From NCBI GenBank assembly GCA_015039315.1, contig WIDE01000020.1, positions 262,969 through 306,890 of the forward strand: a DNA stretch of 43,922 nt, written 5' to 3'. This document shows, piece after piece, positions 1-10,970 of the stretch. The stretch is from Clavulina sp. PMI_390. Its lineage: Eukaryota; Basidiomycota; Agaricomycetes; Cantharellales; Hydnaceae. The position numbers were made by a program, and so were the translations under genes. The stretch's first letter is position 1. Each line of letters starts with the position of its first letter. The notes below the pieces were generated by a model. It made no database searches and had not been told where the DNA came from. It saw only the letters and a list, made by a program, of their open reading frames with translations.

Positions 1-70
1 GGCAGGCTCAAGCGCTTAGGGTTCACGTGACAGTAACTAAACAGCAACGCTGAGCTAGAACTTTTCGACA

Positions 71-728
71 ATGGTAAGTTGAAATGCTGCGTCTAGTACC
101 CTCGCCACTCCGATTCTGCTACTTCTGGCTGTTCGGTGAACCTGTGAGGGCGCTACGACCGGTCTTGTCCATCTCGGAGTGGCGGGGGAGACATCCAACT
201 TTCACGATACGAATGCTAATGTGCTCGATCCTTTAACAGACGAAAGGTACCTCCTCCTTCGGGTACGTCCAGCTCTACGAATATCGATCCATTATAGGAT
301 CATAAGTGTCTAATATGCCATTTCGATGTCTGCAGTAAGCGTCACACCAAGACCCACACCGTCTGCCGTCGGTGCGGGAACCGTGCCTTCCACAGGCAAC
401 ACAAAAGTTAGTCGATATGCTATGTGGTATCGATCCATTTCATCGGTTTATTGAGCACGATAATTCGACAGCTTGCGGGTCGTGTGGCTATCCTTCCGCC
501 AAGATCAGGAGCTACGAGTGGGGCTTGAAGGCCAAGCGCAGAAAGACCACTGGCACTGGTCGCATGGCTCACCTGCGTGATGTCCACCGCCGATTCAAAA
601 ATGGCTTCCGGTGCGTCGTTATATCTTCTGTCTTTGAGGATCCTTGTCGGCTAACTACGTTTCCGTGCGCTTGATACAGCTCACGAACTGCGGCCGTGAA
701 GAAGGTTAAGCCTGCCGCCGAGGCGTAA
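71..728 (+). CDS. RPL37: 60S ribosomal protein eL37 (L37), five exons
   Basis: This is a zinc-binding protein of the cytosolic large ribosomal subunit. Reading exons 71-73, 240-262, 336-406, 472-610 and 680-728 gives 285 nt, or 94 residues, the normal eL37 length. The protein begins [12 protein letters not shown] and carries the two CxxC pairs of the zinc finger (CRRCG and CGSCGYP), then [13 protein letters not shown] and RRFKNGFR, which are family hallmarks. All four introns are GT-AG. Exon 1 consists only of the start codon, with the donor GTAAGT directly after ATG. The tail is rich in Ala and Lys. The gene ends in TAA at 726-728, followed by about 240 bp of 3' flank without another gene. 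The identification is secure. Confidence 0.97.
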
Positions 729-970
729 TCTTCCCCTTTTACTCCTCCATCCGTGTGCTTCCTTCGCTATCTACTTTGTGCATTGTACGCTCCAGCTTGC
801 ACCCCGCCATGTCTTATGCCCAATCGCCATCATATTCTAGGCTTTGCATGAATCCAATCTTTTACCTCTCAATTCACCAAAGCACAAATAGCTGCACCCT
901 ACTCGAATAAGACCTAGGCCTTGGGTCTCGCTCCCTTTGATCCTTATGCTTGTCTTGTGCAGCGTCGTCT

Positions 971-1477
971 TCATTTCGTTCTTGAGTCATCAGCCTCGTC
1001 GACTACCAATGAGCATGCTTTCCTGGTTCTGTTCCGAGAATACAATTGCTCCATGGCCCACTCTAAATGATGATACGAGTATCGCGTGTTAACCCCAACT
1101 GCGTCAATCCCCTGTGTGTATCTTCCATCCACTCCCTGCCGGGAGCGAAGCACATGCACATCCAGGTCAGTGATGACAGAGACAGGAATGACAGTACCGG
1201 AGAGCCAGGGGCGGAATTCTCGAAGTGAGGCAATGACTCCGAGCATTTCCTTGTCATGCACATCGTAGTTGATCTCGGTCTTGTCAAGTTTCCGAGAGTA
1301 GAAGGCGACAGGATGGAGCTCACTGTCAGGACCATATTGAGATAGGACTGAAGCGATGGCGAAGTCGGAGGCATCTGAAGGGCGTTGATTTATATGTCTA
1401 ATCGTTGCAAACTGAGCACTGCAAACCGTTCGAGCAGACCATGTTTCGAACCCTAGCTCCAATAGCGAAATCTTCAA
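971..1477 (-). pseudogene. Ty3/gypsy retrotransposon RNase H relic
   Basis: A 168-codon open stretch contains DASDFAIASVLSQ, then LHPVAFYSRKL and YDVHDKEMLGVIASLREFRPWL. These are the conserved core of the RNase H domain that follows reverse transcriptase in Ty3/gypsy pol. No reverse transcriptase, integrase, protease or Gag can be read around it. The usual motif after the domain (a TDHxNL block followed by LTRRQARW) is scrambled, which suggests small indels. I see no flanking LTRs. This is an old, immobile fragment lying between the 3' ends of eL37 and mL54. What is seen is one domain only; the element class follows from motif knowledge. Confidence 0.85.
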
Positions 1478-1890
1478 GAAGATGGGGTTGATTAATGGCA
1501 GGACTACGACATTTATCCCGAATGATCTGGCAAATTATTCAGGGGTAGCTGAGGAGAGCAGACTGGAGGGAATCGCCACGGATGGATGAGCTCCAAATAG
1601 TAACAGTAGAGAATTAGTGTATAAACTAGGAGGGGATAGGTGAGCAGCATAGATACATGATTTATAATGCCTGGAAAGTGGAAGAGCGAATCAGCCTTGG
1701 GAAAATGGAGGGATCCAGACACGAAAGGCCCAAAGCCATCTCCCAAACGCATCAACAGGGTGTGGCATGTAAGCGAATGAGGGCGGTAAGCAGGTTTGGC
1801 TGATCATTGATATATCACGATATAAGAAAAGAACTGGTCAACGCGAATTGGTGCAGATATACTAGCAACAAACACATACTGGATAGGTGT
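1478..1890. other. Intergenic region next to the gypsy relic
   Basis: This is AT-rich sequence between the RNase H relic and the stop codon of mL54. An 80-codon open stretch on the minus strand (1513-1755) has no family resemblance I recognise and may be further decayed retroelement. It probably includes the mL54 3' UTR. Confidence 0.5.
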
Positions 1891-2319
1891 TCATTGGGTT
1901 TTCATGAAGTTCTGAGCCTTGATTTTCTCCTTGTTTGCCCTCCGCAAGCGATGGCGCTCCGCAGCCCCTCCTGGACCCTGCTCCTCCGGAGGGAACTCTT
2001 TTGGCTCAAGAACTTTCCATAGCCAATCGGGATACTGGTCGTCGGGGAGGGCAACAACTGGCGGCTGGTCTTTGAGGTAGTTCAGTCCAGGTATCACTGT
2101 GTCAGCGGGGCATGACGACTCTGGTCCTATGGACGTAATATTCAGAACGTCGCTCCGTATTTAAGTTGTCTTCTTCTCACTTGTGGTTTCTGCAGGAGCT
2201 TTTGACGAGGATGCATGAGAAGGTTTGCTGGCATAGGTTCGCCGTAGCAATGCTGCTGGGGTCGTCTGTGCTGGTCTTATGGACCGAGAAAAGGTCCTGA
2301 GGGACATAATAGCAGACAT
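1891..2319 (-). CDS. MRPL37: Mitochondrial large-subunit ribosomal protein mL54
   Basis: This is the fungal mL54 protein (yeast Mrpl37), a component of the mitochondrial 54S subunit. Two exons, 2319-2181 and 2126-1891, are joined across a 54-nt intron (GTGAGA to CATAG) and give 124 residues in frame. The N-terminal about 40 residues are basic and rich in Ser and Thr (RTFSRSIRP, LLRRTYASKP), as expected of a mitochondrial targeting peptide. The mature part carries SSCPADTVIPGLNYLK, VVALPDDQYPDWLW and ERHRLRRANKEKIKAQN, the signature blocks of mL54. The start at 2319 was chosen because it places the presequence directly after ATG; the open frame runs further upstream into the divergent promoter. 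It is head-to-head with the TFIIIC subunit gene, with 122 bp between start codons. Confidence 0.92.
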
Positions 2320-2441
2320 GGGGGAAGAGGAGTTTTGGGTGGTCGAGGACTCAGAGAAGGTAGAATGAGAACAAAGCGTGGGAACCGAACAAAGTTCGAG
2401 CTGCCTGTGTCTGAGCTCAACCCTCGTCTGTCCCATCCACC

Positions 2442-5400
2442 ATGGCCGACAAAGCTGGCTCTTCGAAGCGATCTTTACGCCCCCGCAGGGAGGGGCAATC
2501 ATTCGCTTCAATGTTCTCTCATCCTGACTCTGAAGCTGAACTGGAGGAACCCGCTAGCTCTGACGACGAAAAAGCCATAAGACGAAAGCTGCCTCCGATC
2601 GAGGACCCAGTTAGCGACAGCGAATTCGATCCCGGGAATGGATCCGGCGCAGGGGAAGAAGCTGAAGGCAGTCCTTCCGTGTCTGAGGCCGCTAGCAGTG
2701 GTGAGGAAGACGAGGTCGCAGGCATGATGTCCTCAGAGGAGGAGGGGAGCCTGATGGACCTAGATGTTCTGGAGCCCAAACACGCAGCGCGTTCCGAAGC
2801 ACGCGTCGATCGGCGCGTCAAAGCCACCAGTGCAGCATCTCGTCCGGCTGATGCAGCTATTGCATCATTCAACTTTACTCAAAAACGCCCAGGCAATCGT
2901 AGTGCTCCCGCCAATGTTTTCGCCAATGCATCACGAAGGGCTCTGTCTGGGATCGGGAACTATTATTCTACCAAGACACAGAGACTGGCAAAATCTCCCT
3001 CTCCCTTCCAAAAACCAGAACTCGTCCCAACGACTCCTACCTCGGGTTCTGTGGCTCAACGAGTGCTCAAGGTTTGGGGCTACAGTGTCTTCCCTGGACC
3101 TACTTGGGAGCTCTGTGAAGATCTCGCATACTTTAAAGAACTCAAGCATGACCCAGAAAAAGGCCAACGAAAGCGTCCCATCGTTCATGCAGCTGTACCA
3201 TTGACGGAACGCGATGTGAAGATATTGGATGAAACGTGAGCGAAGTGGTTGAACTTGGAGAGCGTACTTACTCACCATCCATTAAAGCTCTGCCGCTCCT
3301 TATCTTCCATACTCGCCCAAATCTGAGGAGAGCATTCGGAATCCTGGATCCATCGACTGCTCGTTTGGGCCGTTCGAAAAGCAACGCGAGAAAACTCTGA
3401 AGCCTCTTGAGGCCTACCGGCTATGTATGTCTCACGTGTTATGTCTAATGAACTCTATTGTGATACTCATTTTCCCAGCTGATGTTTTCCCTCGCAGCAC
3501 GGCAATCGTAATGAATGCAGGCGGTGCGGTATGGGGCTTGGACTGGTGTCCTGTGGAGGATGTGGTTCTGCAAGGTGATACACTGATAGCTGCGTCTCGT
3601 TTAGCTTTCAAGTTGACCCATATATCATCTTTTCTCATCCAGCCCGGAATTTCAGCCAGTATCTAGCCGTGGGCGCGTTCCCTACTGGATATACTCATAT
3701 CATCTCCTCTCGATCAGCCCGACCCATGCCAGCATCTATACAAATCTGGTGCTATCGCCCAGCTTCCGAGAATCTGGACCCAGCAGCCGATTCAACTGGG
3801 CTTGTTTTGCCTGAAGTACACGCCAGTTGCCCTCTGACGCTCTGCGTTGACTGTGGCCCTGCTCTGGAGCTGAAATGGTGTCCACTGCCATGTCACGGAG
3901 TTGGACCACGACCCCCAGCCAAGTCGCTCTCAAAGCTTGGTATCCTTGCTGGCGTCTTCGCCGATGGTACAGTGTCTGTTTTTGCGGTGCCTGACCCTGA
4001 AGCACTTCGAAGACCAAAAGGAATGGATAAGGAAACCTCGCCCTTCGGTAGGTGTCTTGGTTGCGTCTTAACGGTTATCATCGCGGTCTGATTGCTTCGA
4101 ATAGTTCGTTTGCAGAATCCCCTCCTCCGTATTGAGCTCGAGGACGCCGTATGCACTTGTCTCGATTGGGGCAATAGTGAAGTGCTTGCGGTTGGGTGCT
4201 CAAATGGTTAGTTTCCTTCAGTTTCCTCCTCATTCCGTTCTCATAGTCCTCCAAATAGGCAACGTCGTGGTATATGATATCCGTGAGGCTCTCATAAATC
4301 CTGCGCGCGCTCAAGGTTAGTTGAATCCTGCTTTAGAAGCCGCTTGACGACAAAGCTTGCTGAGTAGCTCCTATCAAGATTTGCTTCCTACATATGTCAT
4401 TGAAGTCGCTCAGTGCCATGTAAAGAGCGTTGCATGGGTCCGTGCCCCGCCTAGTGGTGATGATGGCGAGCCTTTGTACGACGCGGACCCTGCAAGCTTC
4501 TGTGCAACATCATATGATGGGAGCCTTACCGTCACAGATGTGAGGGATTCAACAACATCGACAATCTTCCGAGCTCGAGGTGATTTGTCTTCCATAAATG
4601 CCATACTAGGGAATCTCACGGAATCTTACACCTTGCTTTCGGTGCCCTCTAGACGTTCCGTACACCGTCACCTCTGGGCCATGGAGTGAAGGAGCTGTAG
4701 CTGTGGAGCACGAAAACCAGCTTAAATCTTACACTTTGTTCAACACGCTGCTGGGCAAGGGGCATAATATCTCCGAATCGAAAGGGCCAGTCTGGGTACG
4801 CGTATGCATTTCGTCAATCGCGCCTCATGGAGTTCTTATCTTGCTATCTTGATACGATCGATGCAGCATACTTCCCTCTCAAACTTCCACCCTCATGTGG
4901 CTACTGCCTCGGCAGATGGAACTTGTATGACGACGAACGGGCTTAAGCCTCTTCGGAGAGGAAGCGCGGTCGTGGGTCGAACAAATTTTTTTGCCATGCC
5001 TCCATCTGATCATCTCCACCTATTTTCAGCCCCTGTTGCTGCATAAAATCTATCAGATGGATTATAATCGGAATACTGGGAAATATCGTATGATGGAGAA
5101 CTTTATTCCTCAAGTATGTCCTTAGTTCATTGGTGCACAAAACTCCCGCCAACGCGCCCTACTGATCTACCATGCTGCCTCCCTTTCTCTGACAGGAACT
5201 TGCTGAGGGTAAAATGCGAACGAAAAAGAAAGACCTTGACCGGCTGAATAACAAACGTTCCAATAATTCCCCGTACGCCGACCTCGACGATGCCATGAAA
5301 AAAGAGGCGCGCACCCGGGATGGCTCGGGAAGCTGGCCTGCTGAAGTTGGCATCCATCGCGTGGCCTGGCACAACGGGGGCGGGTACGGCTGTGTGGGTT

Positions 5401-5765
5401 TGTTGGCGAGTGGGACAGCGTCTGGGCTAGTGAGGATTGATTGGTTAGAGGGCCGTTGGCTGTACGGGAAGATCACGTATGGCAGTGTCAAAGTGGCGAG
5501 ACAGGAGGCTGGTGGCGAGGAGGATGACGATGCTGCTGCTGCTGCTTCTGATGACAATGAGGGTATAGATGAGGATGTGGAGCAGCCGAGCCCGAAGCGA
5601 AAGAAAGCAGCAGCGGGCGTGACGGCGACTCAGGAGAAAGGAAAGCCGAAATCAAAGGCAAAGGAGAAAGGGAAGAAGAAAACCCAGGCGAAAAGCTCAG
5701 CGAACGATGGTGACAAGGATCTAGTGGAAGGAGCAGACCCAATGGAACTGGATGATGACAGCTAG
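2442..5765 (+). CDS. TFIIIC WD40 subunit (GTF3C2 / Sfc6 / Tfc6 type)
   Basis: This is a subunit of the Pol III factor TFIIIC, which recognises the B box of tRNA genes. The first exon (to about 3236) encodes a disordered acidic N-terminus rich in Ser, Glu and Asp (MADKAGSSKRSLRPRREG), then VLKVWGYSVFPGPTWELCED. Later exons give WD40 blades in the GTF3C2 order: GGAVWGLDWCP, SIQIWCYRP, LKWCP, KLGILAGVFADGTVSVFAVPD, SFCATSYDGSLTVTDVRD, FHPHVATASADGT and LHKIYQMDYNRN. The last exon holds WHNGGGYGCVGLLASGTASGLVRIDW and a nuclear-looking Lys-rich tail ending MELDDDS. At least eight introns are needed. One at 4580-4652 restores frame between DGSLTVTDVRD and DVPYTVTSGPWSEG. The family is well supported; some exon borders are approximate. 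Confidence 0.85.
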
Positions 5766-5839
5766 GTTTCCTCATAGATAACTGATCTCTCCTTGTACAG
5801 GATATTGGTCATGTATTCGTGTGATATGTTTGTAACATA

Positions 5840-7535
5840 CTATAGATCCTCGTGTACATGTACGTGCGAATGCGTTGTTGGCGCAGGCTCTGTCATTGTT
5901 GGTATAGGCTCCGCGTCTAAATCGCCGTCTGTCGGCATAGCTTCATTTTGTGGAACCGGAGTCGCAGTTACCTGCGCCATAAGGTCGTCGATGATAGACG
6001 ATGCCAGGCTAACGCTACTATCCGAGGGTTCGGGACTAACGCTCGTGGAAGGTGTAGGTGCTGAGGATAGCTCGTCTTCTATAGCACTTTGTGCACTGGA
6101 TGTGATGGATGGAATGGCAGAGGAAAGGGTAGATGCAGTGGCGATGAGAGAAGAGAGGGTAGTAGCAAACTCGGTCGCCGCTGTGACACTTTCCGTTGCA
6201 ATCGACGCAGGTGGGGGAGTCGAGGAGGACACGCTGGAAAGCGTCGCTTTCCCTACATTTACTGCTACTTGTGCCGCACTCCGCTTCGGCATTGGGAGGT
6301 ATTTGACCCACCAAAACGCCAGCCAGAGTCCTCTGTCGATCACTCGCTTCTTGACGATGTATGCAACGGCAAGAAGGAAAATTGCGAGTGAGGAGAATAT
6401 TATCATGCGGTCGAGCCAGTCCGCTTGCTGGAGGGAAGCGATGAGGGTTTTGGAGGTAGTAAGGAGGGTGCCGAATGTTGTGTAGAGGTCTGAAGTAGAC
6501 TGCATTGTTTTTGTAGATTCCTCTGTGATGAGAACACGCACGTCAGAACCGGGCGCCCAAACAGAATAAACGTTCTAGGCTTCGCAGAGTATGCTGGGGG
6601 ACTCACCAAGTAATTGAGTCGAGAGAATAGAACGCTCCAGCTCCTGTTGCATGAGCTGGGTCGTCTGTCGCCACGCACGTCAGAACCGGGCGCCCAAACA
6701 GAATAAACGTTCTAGGCTTCGCAGAGTATGCTGGGGGACTCACCAAGTAATTGAGTCGAGAGAATAGAACGCTCCAGCTCCTGTTGCATGAGCTGGGTCG
6801 TCTGTCGCAGAGCATCCGTGACTGCCTCGCTAGCATGCATGACGGCATCCTCTCTAAAGAAAACATAGTGAGAGATAGTGGTAAGAGGGACTAACACTAC
6901 AACGTACGAGTTACTTCCTCTCGTTCTAGAAGAAGAAGCTTGCATGCCAGACCCGGAACGAAGCATCTCCTCACGATAAGAGGAAGTCTGGGAGTCAATC
7001 TTCCGCTTCGATTCCAGAAGCGCGGCTCGGAAGGCTTTCTTGAGGCTATGTAAACAGAGCCCATGTCAGCATGCGTTGTGTCACGAGTGAGGGGCGGGTG
7101 GATAGAGTCTGAGTATAATTAGACGCGTACTCTTCGACTTTCGGTATCAGGATATCTAGCTCGTCGTTCATCTCTTTCCTCCGCTCTGCGTTCCGAATAT
7201 CATCCACAAAAGTCTCTAATATCTATACACACGATAGAAATAGGGCACATGAGCTCCATAGTTCGCTGACTTTGCAGAATCCTGAGCTCGCCTGAGGCGA
7301 AGGAGCGGGAACGAATGAAGCTAGGGCTAGAAGAGAATTCACACACCTGCAGTTCCCTCCGACAGCTCTCTAGATCCTCTCTCACTTCAGCAGCATATTG
7401 CTGCTGTAACGCCACCGAGCCCGCGTGATCCCTCAGCCTCGGCACCTGAAAGACCTCCACGTCATTCAAGCGACGCGCCAGACGCTCAAGTTTCGTTTTG
7501 GTCTCGTCGTAAAGTGGATCAGGAAGTGGCGGCAT
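5840..7535 (-). CDS. SEC20: SEC20/BNIP1-type ER SNARE
   Basis: This is a Qb-type SNARE of the ER membrane used in Golgi-to-ER retrograde fusion. Exon 1 (7535 to about 7347) starts MPPLPDPLYDETKTKLERL; exon 2 starts at 7222 (ILETFVDDIRNAERR); exon 3 gives DLKKAFRAALLESKRKID; exon 4 gives ALRQTTQLMQQELERSILSTQLL; and exon 5 starts at 6522 with EESTKTMQSTSDLYTTF. The SNARE helix is followed by DWLDRMIIFSSLAIFLL, a single membrane anchor. The lumenal tail is long, rich in Ser and Thr, and ends HVHVHEDL, an HDEL-like terminus as in yeast Sec20. A perfect 137-bp tandem duplication covers the end of exon 4 and most of intron 4. Splicing from the first donor (6743) to the acceptor at 6523 skips the second copy and keeps the frame. 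Total is about 400 residues. Confidence 0.88.
6535..6808. repeat. Perfect 137-bp tandem duplication inside SEC20
   Basis: Bases 6535-6671 and 6672-6808 are identical over all 137 positions and directly adjacent. Each copy, read on the minus strand, holds the last part of exon 4 with its donor (GTGAGTCC) and most of the following intron. No mismatches were seen, so the duplication is recent or an assembly artefact. Confidence 0.97.
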
Positions 7536-8083
7536 TTATCAAGGATAGCAAGCTGTAGATTTGATACTGAAAAGTCTACAAGAGGATAGTCTCTGTTGAG
7601 TTTAGTCGGAGGCTCCGATACCCAGGCTGATGGTGTGTTTGAGTCGAGGAGACGGTGGGATGTCACAACACACCCACGTGTTTCCCCTACCGCTCACTCT
7701 ATGCTTGCTGACACTCTTAAAGATATAATAAATATATAATCGATTGTCCGTCATTGTTTTTGGAGCAAGCAAAGCAGATATGTTGATAACAACAAGTTAA
7801 AAACTAGAAATAGAGAGAGCAAAGAGCGGAAGTGTCCAAAGGAATGTGTGGGCTATAGACAAGTAAACTCGAAAAGGTTTCTTTTCTTTATCAAAAGGCA
7901 AGACGAGTCACGAATCGAAATAAAAACAGTAGATTGCGGAATGGGGGGAGCGAGGATACCAGCAGCCTATGAAAAAGTCCCCACCCCTCAAGGTCTGAAT
8001 ACTCCAAGCATCATTCATCGCGAAACGCAAACACAACAACAACAGTAGATCAATCTTTTCACTTCTGGTTTGTCAGTTCACGT
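7536..8083. other. Intergenic: SEC20 promoter and 3' flank of the membrane-protein gene
   Basis: The sequence contains the start-proximal region of SEC20 (minus strand) and an A-rich stretch (about 7720-8050) that probably includes the 3' UTR of the downstream gene. The short open frames here do not resemble known proteins and have no splice partners. Confidence 0.5.
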
Positions 8084-10487
8084 TTACGCAAAGTAGAGGA
8101 AGTTGTCCGCCTCTGAAGTGACGAGCGAGACGTTGGATCCCTTCTTCTTGCTCTGGTAGTGGCGCACGTGCTCGACAATCGTGTGCACGGGCGCTGTAGC
8201 CAGCTTATCGAGCTTCTTCGACCAATGGCTCTTCTCCTCCTCGACAAACAGCTTGCTCTCCTCGCCATCCTTGACCCATGCGACGGCACCAGAGACGACC
8301 GGCCCGAAGACGGCCTTCACTTGAACCTCACGCACACGGCCCTCACCAGCGGGGTCCTCAGTCTCCTTATCCGACTCGACGACAGAGCTTCCCTTCTTGC
8401 CAGTGATCAGGCTGAAGGTACCCTCGAACTCGGCGGGCAGAACAGCATTGACGTTGGCACCCTTGGAGATGGCGGAGAGCTTGACCTCCGAGGCGAGGGG
8501 CTGCTCGAGGACCTTGAGCGAGTTCTCGCCGTGTGCAGTCACGGCAGAGATCGCGTAGGAACCATTGGGCACGTCGTCAGAGTTGGAGGACTCTGACTCA
8601 GGCTCAAGAACGAGCGAAAGAGAAGAGGAGATAGTACTAGGAAAATGAGACGTAAGTGAGTAACAATGCAGGTAAATCGGAATATCGTGCAAAACTCACG
8701 CGTTGCGGGTGATGAGGTCAACGACGGTGGGCTTTTCGGCACCAGGAGTGCTGTATGCCTTCACGGAGACCGAGATCGGAGCATCATGGGAAACAATGCT
8801 GAGCTTTTCATGGACGGAGAACGAGCCATTGATGGGGGTAGAGCCATGGCTGATGATGGAAGCCCTCTTCGCCGAGACAGTCTAGAGTTGCAAACGAAGC
8901 AGCAAGATTAGTTATGATCACCAATATTAGGTTTCAAAAGGTTCTACTCACATCAACGATGACGTTCTTGCCAGCCAGAGCGAGCTTCTCAAAGACAACC
9001 TGGTCAAACGCATCACCGACGAACTGGTCCAAGCCAGGGAAGATAGCGCGGAAGGCGGGAAGCGCGAGAGCGCCACGCGGGATGGTGATAGTGGTCTTGA
9101 CGTGCGCGATTGGAGGAGGAGGACGGAAGTGTGGCCAGTGGGGAGGGTGAGGGTGAGGGTGATGGCCATGAGGAGGAGGAGGGGGGAAATCACCATCATG
9201 AGGAGGGGGAGGAGGGAAGTCACCATCGTGAGGAGGGGGAGGGAGCTCGCCATCGCGCTGGGGCTTAGCTGCACCATGGGCACAAGGGCGCTTAGGCTTG
9301 CCTCCTTCCTCAACGACATCCTTGTAGCTAAGACGCTGCTTGCCAGATTTGCGCTGAGCGTGTGTGATATCCACAACGCGGATACCCTCCTCGAATTCTT
9401 CGGGGCGTTTGGGAGGCTCAGGGAACTTGGGATGGCCAGGGAACTCGGGATGGTCAGGGAATTTAGGGTGGTCGGGGAACTTTGGGTGACCAGGGAATCC
9501 GGGTGGCCTGGGGTCCTTGGGATCCTTAGGGTCCTTTGGATCTTTCGGGTCTTTGGGATCCTTCGGGTCCTTGGGATGCTTGGGGTGCTTGGGGAACTTG
9601 AAGTGTTTCGGGCCACGCGACTGCAACGGTAACGAAAGAGAAAATCAGTGAGATGAAATGGCGTGATGAACAAGATACACTCGTGTGCTGCGGAAACACG
9701 AGGGAAAATGTGTAGGAAAGACGTACAGCAAGAGCAAATCCAACGGGTTCGTCAGTCTCACGATCCTTGATCACGCAAACCTTGACCTTGGGCTCCTTCT
9801 TGCCCCATTTCCACTTGGGCTTGTATCGTCCGAACTTTTCCTTGAACGAGGTCTTGAGCTTGCGCCACATGGTAGACTTGGACTTCTTCTTGTCGGCGCA
9901 AGCAGGCTTCTTGGGGGCCTCGAGGGTGATGGAGACCTCGACGTTGTCAGAGTCAGACGCCTCATCAGCGAGGACGTACTCGACGGAGCCGTCATAGGGT
10001 CCGTGGGCGATGAAGGTGAGCGAAGGGGAGGAGAGAGGGAAAGAGTGTGCCCAGGTAGAGTTCTCCGGGGCTGACTTGTGGGTCCAGTCGACGCACTCGG
10101 CGGGGTAGAAGCGACCACCGTGATCGTCCTCCTCGTCGGCAGCACCAAAGTGGTGAGGATGGGGGTGGTGGTGGCCTTCAAAAGTGGCGAAACCTGGGTG
10201 GCCATACTGCGCGGGATAAGAACGTGGATGAGCAGGGCGTCAATGGGAAGCAGAGCATAGTGACTCACATAAGGGGCATCAATTCTAAGAGACTTGTTGA
10301 CCCTGTGCTTCCAAAGGTGGAAAGCCAGGAGACCAAGAACGACAAAGCCGGTAGTGAAACGGAATATCCTGCGCCTGCGCAGACGCCGGCGTTCGAAGTC
10401 AAGATCAATCAGAGTCGTGTCCTGCTCAGTGACAGGGAGGTATTGTGGGATAGAGCCATCAGCTTTCTTTTCGACAGGGAAGTCCAT
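8084..10487 (-). CDS. Single-pass membrane protein with KDP and HPKFP repeats, function unknown
   Basis: Exons are joined at introns near 10268-10207, 9725-9622, 8951-8882 and 8698-8624. The N-terminus is cytosolic-looking and very basic (DFERRRLRRRRIFRF), then a membrane segment TTGFVVLGLLAFHLW follows at about residues 45-60. The remainder is predicted outside or lumenal. It has a His-rich part (EGHHHPHPHHF), a beta-rich segment (SLTFIAHGPYDGSVEY, NVEVSITLEAP), a basic WRKLKTSFKEKFGRYKPKWK patch, seven KDP triplets, HPKFP/DHPEFPGHP units, and PPPP-His runs. A second beta-rich region follows (KTTITIPRG; SVSVKAYSTPG; LKVLEQPLASEVKLSAI) and the protein ends FLYFA. The layout resembles basidiomycete surface proteins with a repeated beta domain, possibly the DUF7330 group, but I cannot confirm that. 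It is not an enzyme I recognise. Confidence 0.7.
9400..9610 (-). repeat. Low-complexity coding repeat (KDP units, HPKFP units)
   Basis: Within the membrane-protein gene, about 9-bp units encode Lys-Asp-Pro seven times in a row. They are followed by about 15-18-bp units encoding HPKFP, DHPEFP and GHPKFP variants. Third-base differences between units show that it is not a pure microsatellite. Length variation between strains is expected for such a tract. Confidence 0.85.
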
Positions 10488-10970
10488 GATGGACTCGCAG
10501 GACGATAGAGGGGGGGTGGGGGGCGGGAGGAAGAGGTCGGGATTGTCGATGAGCTAAGTATAAATTGCTCTCACTGCGGATCGGCTTGCGGACTCAGTCT
10601 ACACACTTGCGTCACACAACTCAGGCTGCGGCCGGGCCACCAGCACTCTTGCGCACCTTGTTTGATAAGAGAAATGATGTGCAGAGCCAAAAGAGCTTGT
10701 AGCTTTGATGCAGTCGTGCCAAGGCCAAAAGCACACAAGTAGCCCAGAACTCGCCTGACTTCCCACCGTGGCCGTGGTGCACGTGGTAGCTTTCCCGCCA
10801 TGCAGCCGCTGTAGCTGGCAACATACAGACTTTCTCCTCTTTGAAGCAAACCATCACGGCAGGACAACTGGCTGATTGTTTAGATTAGATAGTGGTTCAT
10901 ACAAATTAATCCAGTCTGGGTGTGTATCAGTATAGCAAACCTCAAGGAAACAAGCAATTGCCCGGTATGA
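10488..10970. other. Intergenic: promoter of the membrane-protein gene and PRP3 3' flank
   Basis: Both neighbours are on the minus strand. Two overlapping minus-strand open frames (about 10571-10867) have no recognisable motifs and are more likely chance frames in the promoter. Confidence 0.5.

Noticed and set aside
971..1800. A complete gypsy element
   Set aside because: Only an RNase H core is recognisable. No LTR pair, primer-binding site or other pol domains could be found within the flanking sequence.
5793..6485. 230-codon plus-strand open frame
   Set aside because: It is the antisense shadow of the SEC20 C-terminal exon, whose minus-strand reading has the SNARE helix, membrane anchor and HEDL end.
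6603..6866. Apparent exon duplication giving a longer SEC20 protein
   Set aside because: Reading through the second copy in any frame gives a stop or a foreign sequence. Skipping it restores the conserved STQLL-EESTKTM join, so no additional protein segment is likely.
9102..9632. 176-codon plus-strand frame rich in Arg, Val and Leu
   Set aside because: It is antisense to the Pro/His/Lys repeat region of the membrane-protein gene; the repetitive look comes from those repeats.
10571..10867. Two overlapping minus-strand frames in the PRP3/membrane-protein spacer
   Set aside because: No recognisable motif, no splice partners, and both lie in the likely promoter of the gene starting at 10487.
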